A stretch of 6,340 nt of DNA from Asaia bogorensis. Its GTDB lineage: Bacteria; Pseudomonadota; Alphaproteobacteria; Acetobacterales; Acetobacteraceae. Below the pieces are notes generated by a model. That model worked only from the letters and a program-made list of their open reading frames with translations, made no database searches and was not told the origin of the DNA. The position numbers and the translations under genes are program-made. Location: NCBI GenBank assembly GCA_945886995.1, contig CAMCZJ010000175.1, positions 1 to 6,340 on the forward strand. The letters are read 5' to 3'. Of the stretch, positions 5,422 through 6,340 are shown in pieces (the first letter of the stretch is position 1; the number at the start of each line of letters is the position of its first letter).

Positions 5422-5671
5422 ATCTGTTAGCGTTCGAGTGGCGGTCTTGGGCGTGACAGCTTGGCCGAGGTTGCCGCCCGAAAACAGCGCCGACTGGGAG
5501 AAGTGGGATATGCTGACTGGTGCAGCACCCGTGATGAAAGCAGCGCCGCAGGGCGCTTTGCGCGCGCTGGGTTCTGGCCGTGAGGTGGCTAGCCGAAATC
5601 AAAGGCGAACGGCGTATCCCAGCGGGAAGTATGACTTTTTCGGTAGCGCACAGCATAGCTTTGGTCGGTGG
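5422..5671 (+). other. Region between the isomerase and lipoprotein genes; possible 5' extension of the latter
   Basis: The lipoprotein frame is open back to a GTG at 5438, with ATGs at 5510 and 5534. The ATG at 5510 has GGGAG about 9 nt upstream and is a real alternative start. The translated stretch does not resemble a known domain and would put more than 50 residues ahead of the lipoprotein signal, which would be unusual. I see no clear promoter, RNA gene or mobile-element end here. Confidence 0.35.
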
Positions 5672-6277
5672 GTGAAACGCGGCCTGCGCGGTAGTTTTGT
5701 GGTGCTGATAGTGCTCATATTGCCAGCCTGCGCGACTATTTCTGAAGAGGATAACGTTATTTTTCGCAACATGCATGATTTGGCTTGGAGCACATGGACT
5801 GTATCCGCCGTGGGTTCTACCCCTGAAAACATTAATCACTGCTTTAAAGCTCCAGACGGAGAATCAATTGACTATATGAATTTCAGTGAGTGTACGATTG
5901 CAATATTGGAACATTATCTTCCTGCCGGAATGACCCAAAGGCTGTCTCGCACAGGACAATTCGCAGACCCGGAAAACTATCGTGTGGGGGGCGGGGGAGG
6001 TAGGTTGGATGGCGAGGGAGATGCGATGGCGAAGTTCACGCGTTTCCAGCAATTTACCAATGCCATTTGCCCAAGATTTGTTCCTGTGCCCGCCACTATT
6101 GAGTGTGTGCGCCCGTTTCGTACGAGTTTACGGGACTTGCGTGGATACATGTTTCGCTTTTCCCAGCCCACAGGTCCCTGTCGGCAGGGGGTGATCCGTT
6201 TTTCGATAGACATACCAAACGCGCAGGAGTTGCGCGTTAAACAAGTGCGTTTCGATTCAGTTCAGCCCTGCAGCTAA
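5672..6277 (+). CDS. Small cysteine-rich putative lipoprotein, unknown function, 201 aa (GTG start preferred)
   Basis: I do not recognise a family. With a GTG start at 5672 the protein opens with MKRGLRGSFVVLIVLILPAC: a basic n-region, a hydrophobic core and a lipobox-like LPAC at Cys20, so a lipid-anchored envelope protein is likely. Pro at -2 of the lipobox is a mild deviation. The mature part has six more cysteines (57, 74, 133, 145, 170, 200), an even number compatible with disulfides outside the cytoplasm, and a five-glycine run at 106-110. The ribosome-binding site before GTG is poor; ATG 5510 (256 aa) or GTG 5438 (279 aa) are the alternatives, but they would bury the signal. Base composition differs sharply from the neighbours: about 43% GC over 5761-5940 against about 72% in a sample of the isomerase gene, suggesting acquisition or an orphan gene. 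It has no visible functional link with the upstream genes. The 63 nt after its stop (6278-6340) hold nothing I can identify. Confidence 0.6.
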   Translation: MKRGLRGSFVVLIVLILPACATISEEDNVIFRNMHDLAWSTWTVSAVGSTPENINHCFKAPDGESIDYMNFSECTIAILEHYLPAGMTQRLSRTGQFADPENYRVGGGGGRLDGEGDAMAKFTRFQQFTNAICPRFVPVPATIECVRPFRTSLRDLRGYMFRFSQPTGPCRQGVIRFSIDIPNAQELRVKQVRFDSVQPCS

Positions 6278-6340
6278 GGACGAGCCGATGAGCCAATCAA
6301 GTCAGCCTTAACTCCCCTTATTGATTCTGGCGGGCATCAG

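Noticed and set aside
5422..5671. Possible insertion-sequence remnant upstream of the low-GC gene
   Set aside because: No terminal inverted repeats, target duplication or transposase motif could be seen.
6288..6311. Seven-codon reading frame MSQSSQP after the lipoprotein gene
   Set aside because: Too short to support, although AGGA lies upstream; no similarity to a known leader peptide.
1..6340. CRISPR array, tRNA or rRNA genes, phage genes, defence system
   Set aside because: No regularly spaced repeats, no tRNA-like cloverleaf noticed, and no matching protein motifs in any frame examined.

Overview
The window looks like chromosomal DNA from a high-GC alphaproteobacterium, most likely an Acetobacteraceae/Roseomonas-type organism. 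This is an inference from three things: GC is high (about 65-70% over most genes), there are two tandem periplasmic Bug/TctC-type binding proteins (one with a twin-arginine-like signal), and the surrounding genes are small-molecule catabolic enzymes. Burkholderiales also carry many Bug genes and cannot be excluded.

Layout from left to right. Positions 45-1 (minus) hold the first residues of a probable fumarylacetoacetate hydrolase (FAH) family protein that runs off the window and appears to use a CTG start. Positions 1479-73 (minus) encode an amidase-signature hydrolase with an intact Lys-Ser-Ser triad. A 63-bp divergent intergenic region follows, with a 16-nt exact inverted repeat covering both start codons and an inner imperfect dyad. 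Positions 1543-2445 (plus) encode a cytosolic NodB-fold deacetylase/imidase-type metal hydrolase. A strong GC hairpin (2450-2483) separates it from the convergent Bug gene 1 (3482-2490, minus). Bug gene 2 (4557-3601, minus) lies upstream of Bug 1. The 118-bp gap between them carries a near-consensus sigma-54 promoter and a terminator-like hairpin with five Ts. Divergent from Bug 2 is an Asp/Glu racemase/maleate isomerase-like enzyme (4635-5399, plus) with both active-site cysteines. The right end (5672-6277, plus) is a low-GC orphan gene for a small cysteine-rich lipoprotein, probably unrelated to the rest and possibly acquired.

How the genes may work together (inference): Bug proteins capture carboxylates in the periplasm. 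The NodB-fold hydrolase, amidase, maleate isomerase-like enzyme and FAH-family enzyme could form a route that opens a cyclic imide or amide, removes the amide nitrogen and isomerises or cleaves the resulting acid. A sigma-54 promoter, often linked to nitrogen or carbon-source control, would fit such a role. No transposase, phage, CRISPR, tRNA or rRNA gene was recognised.
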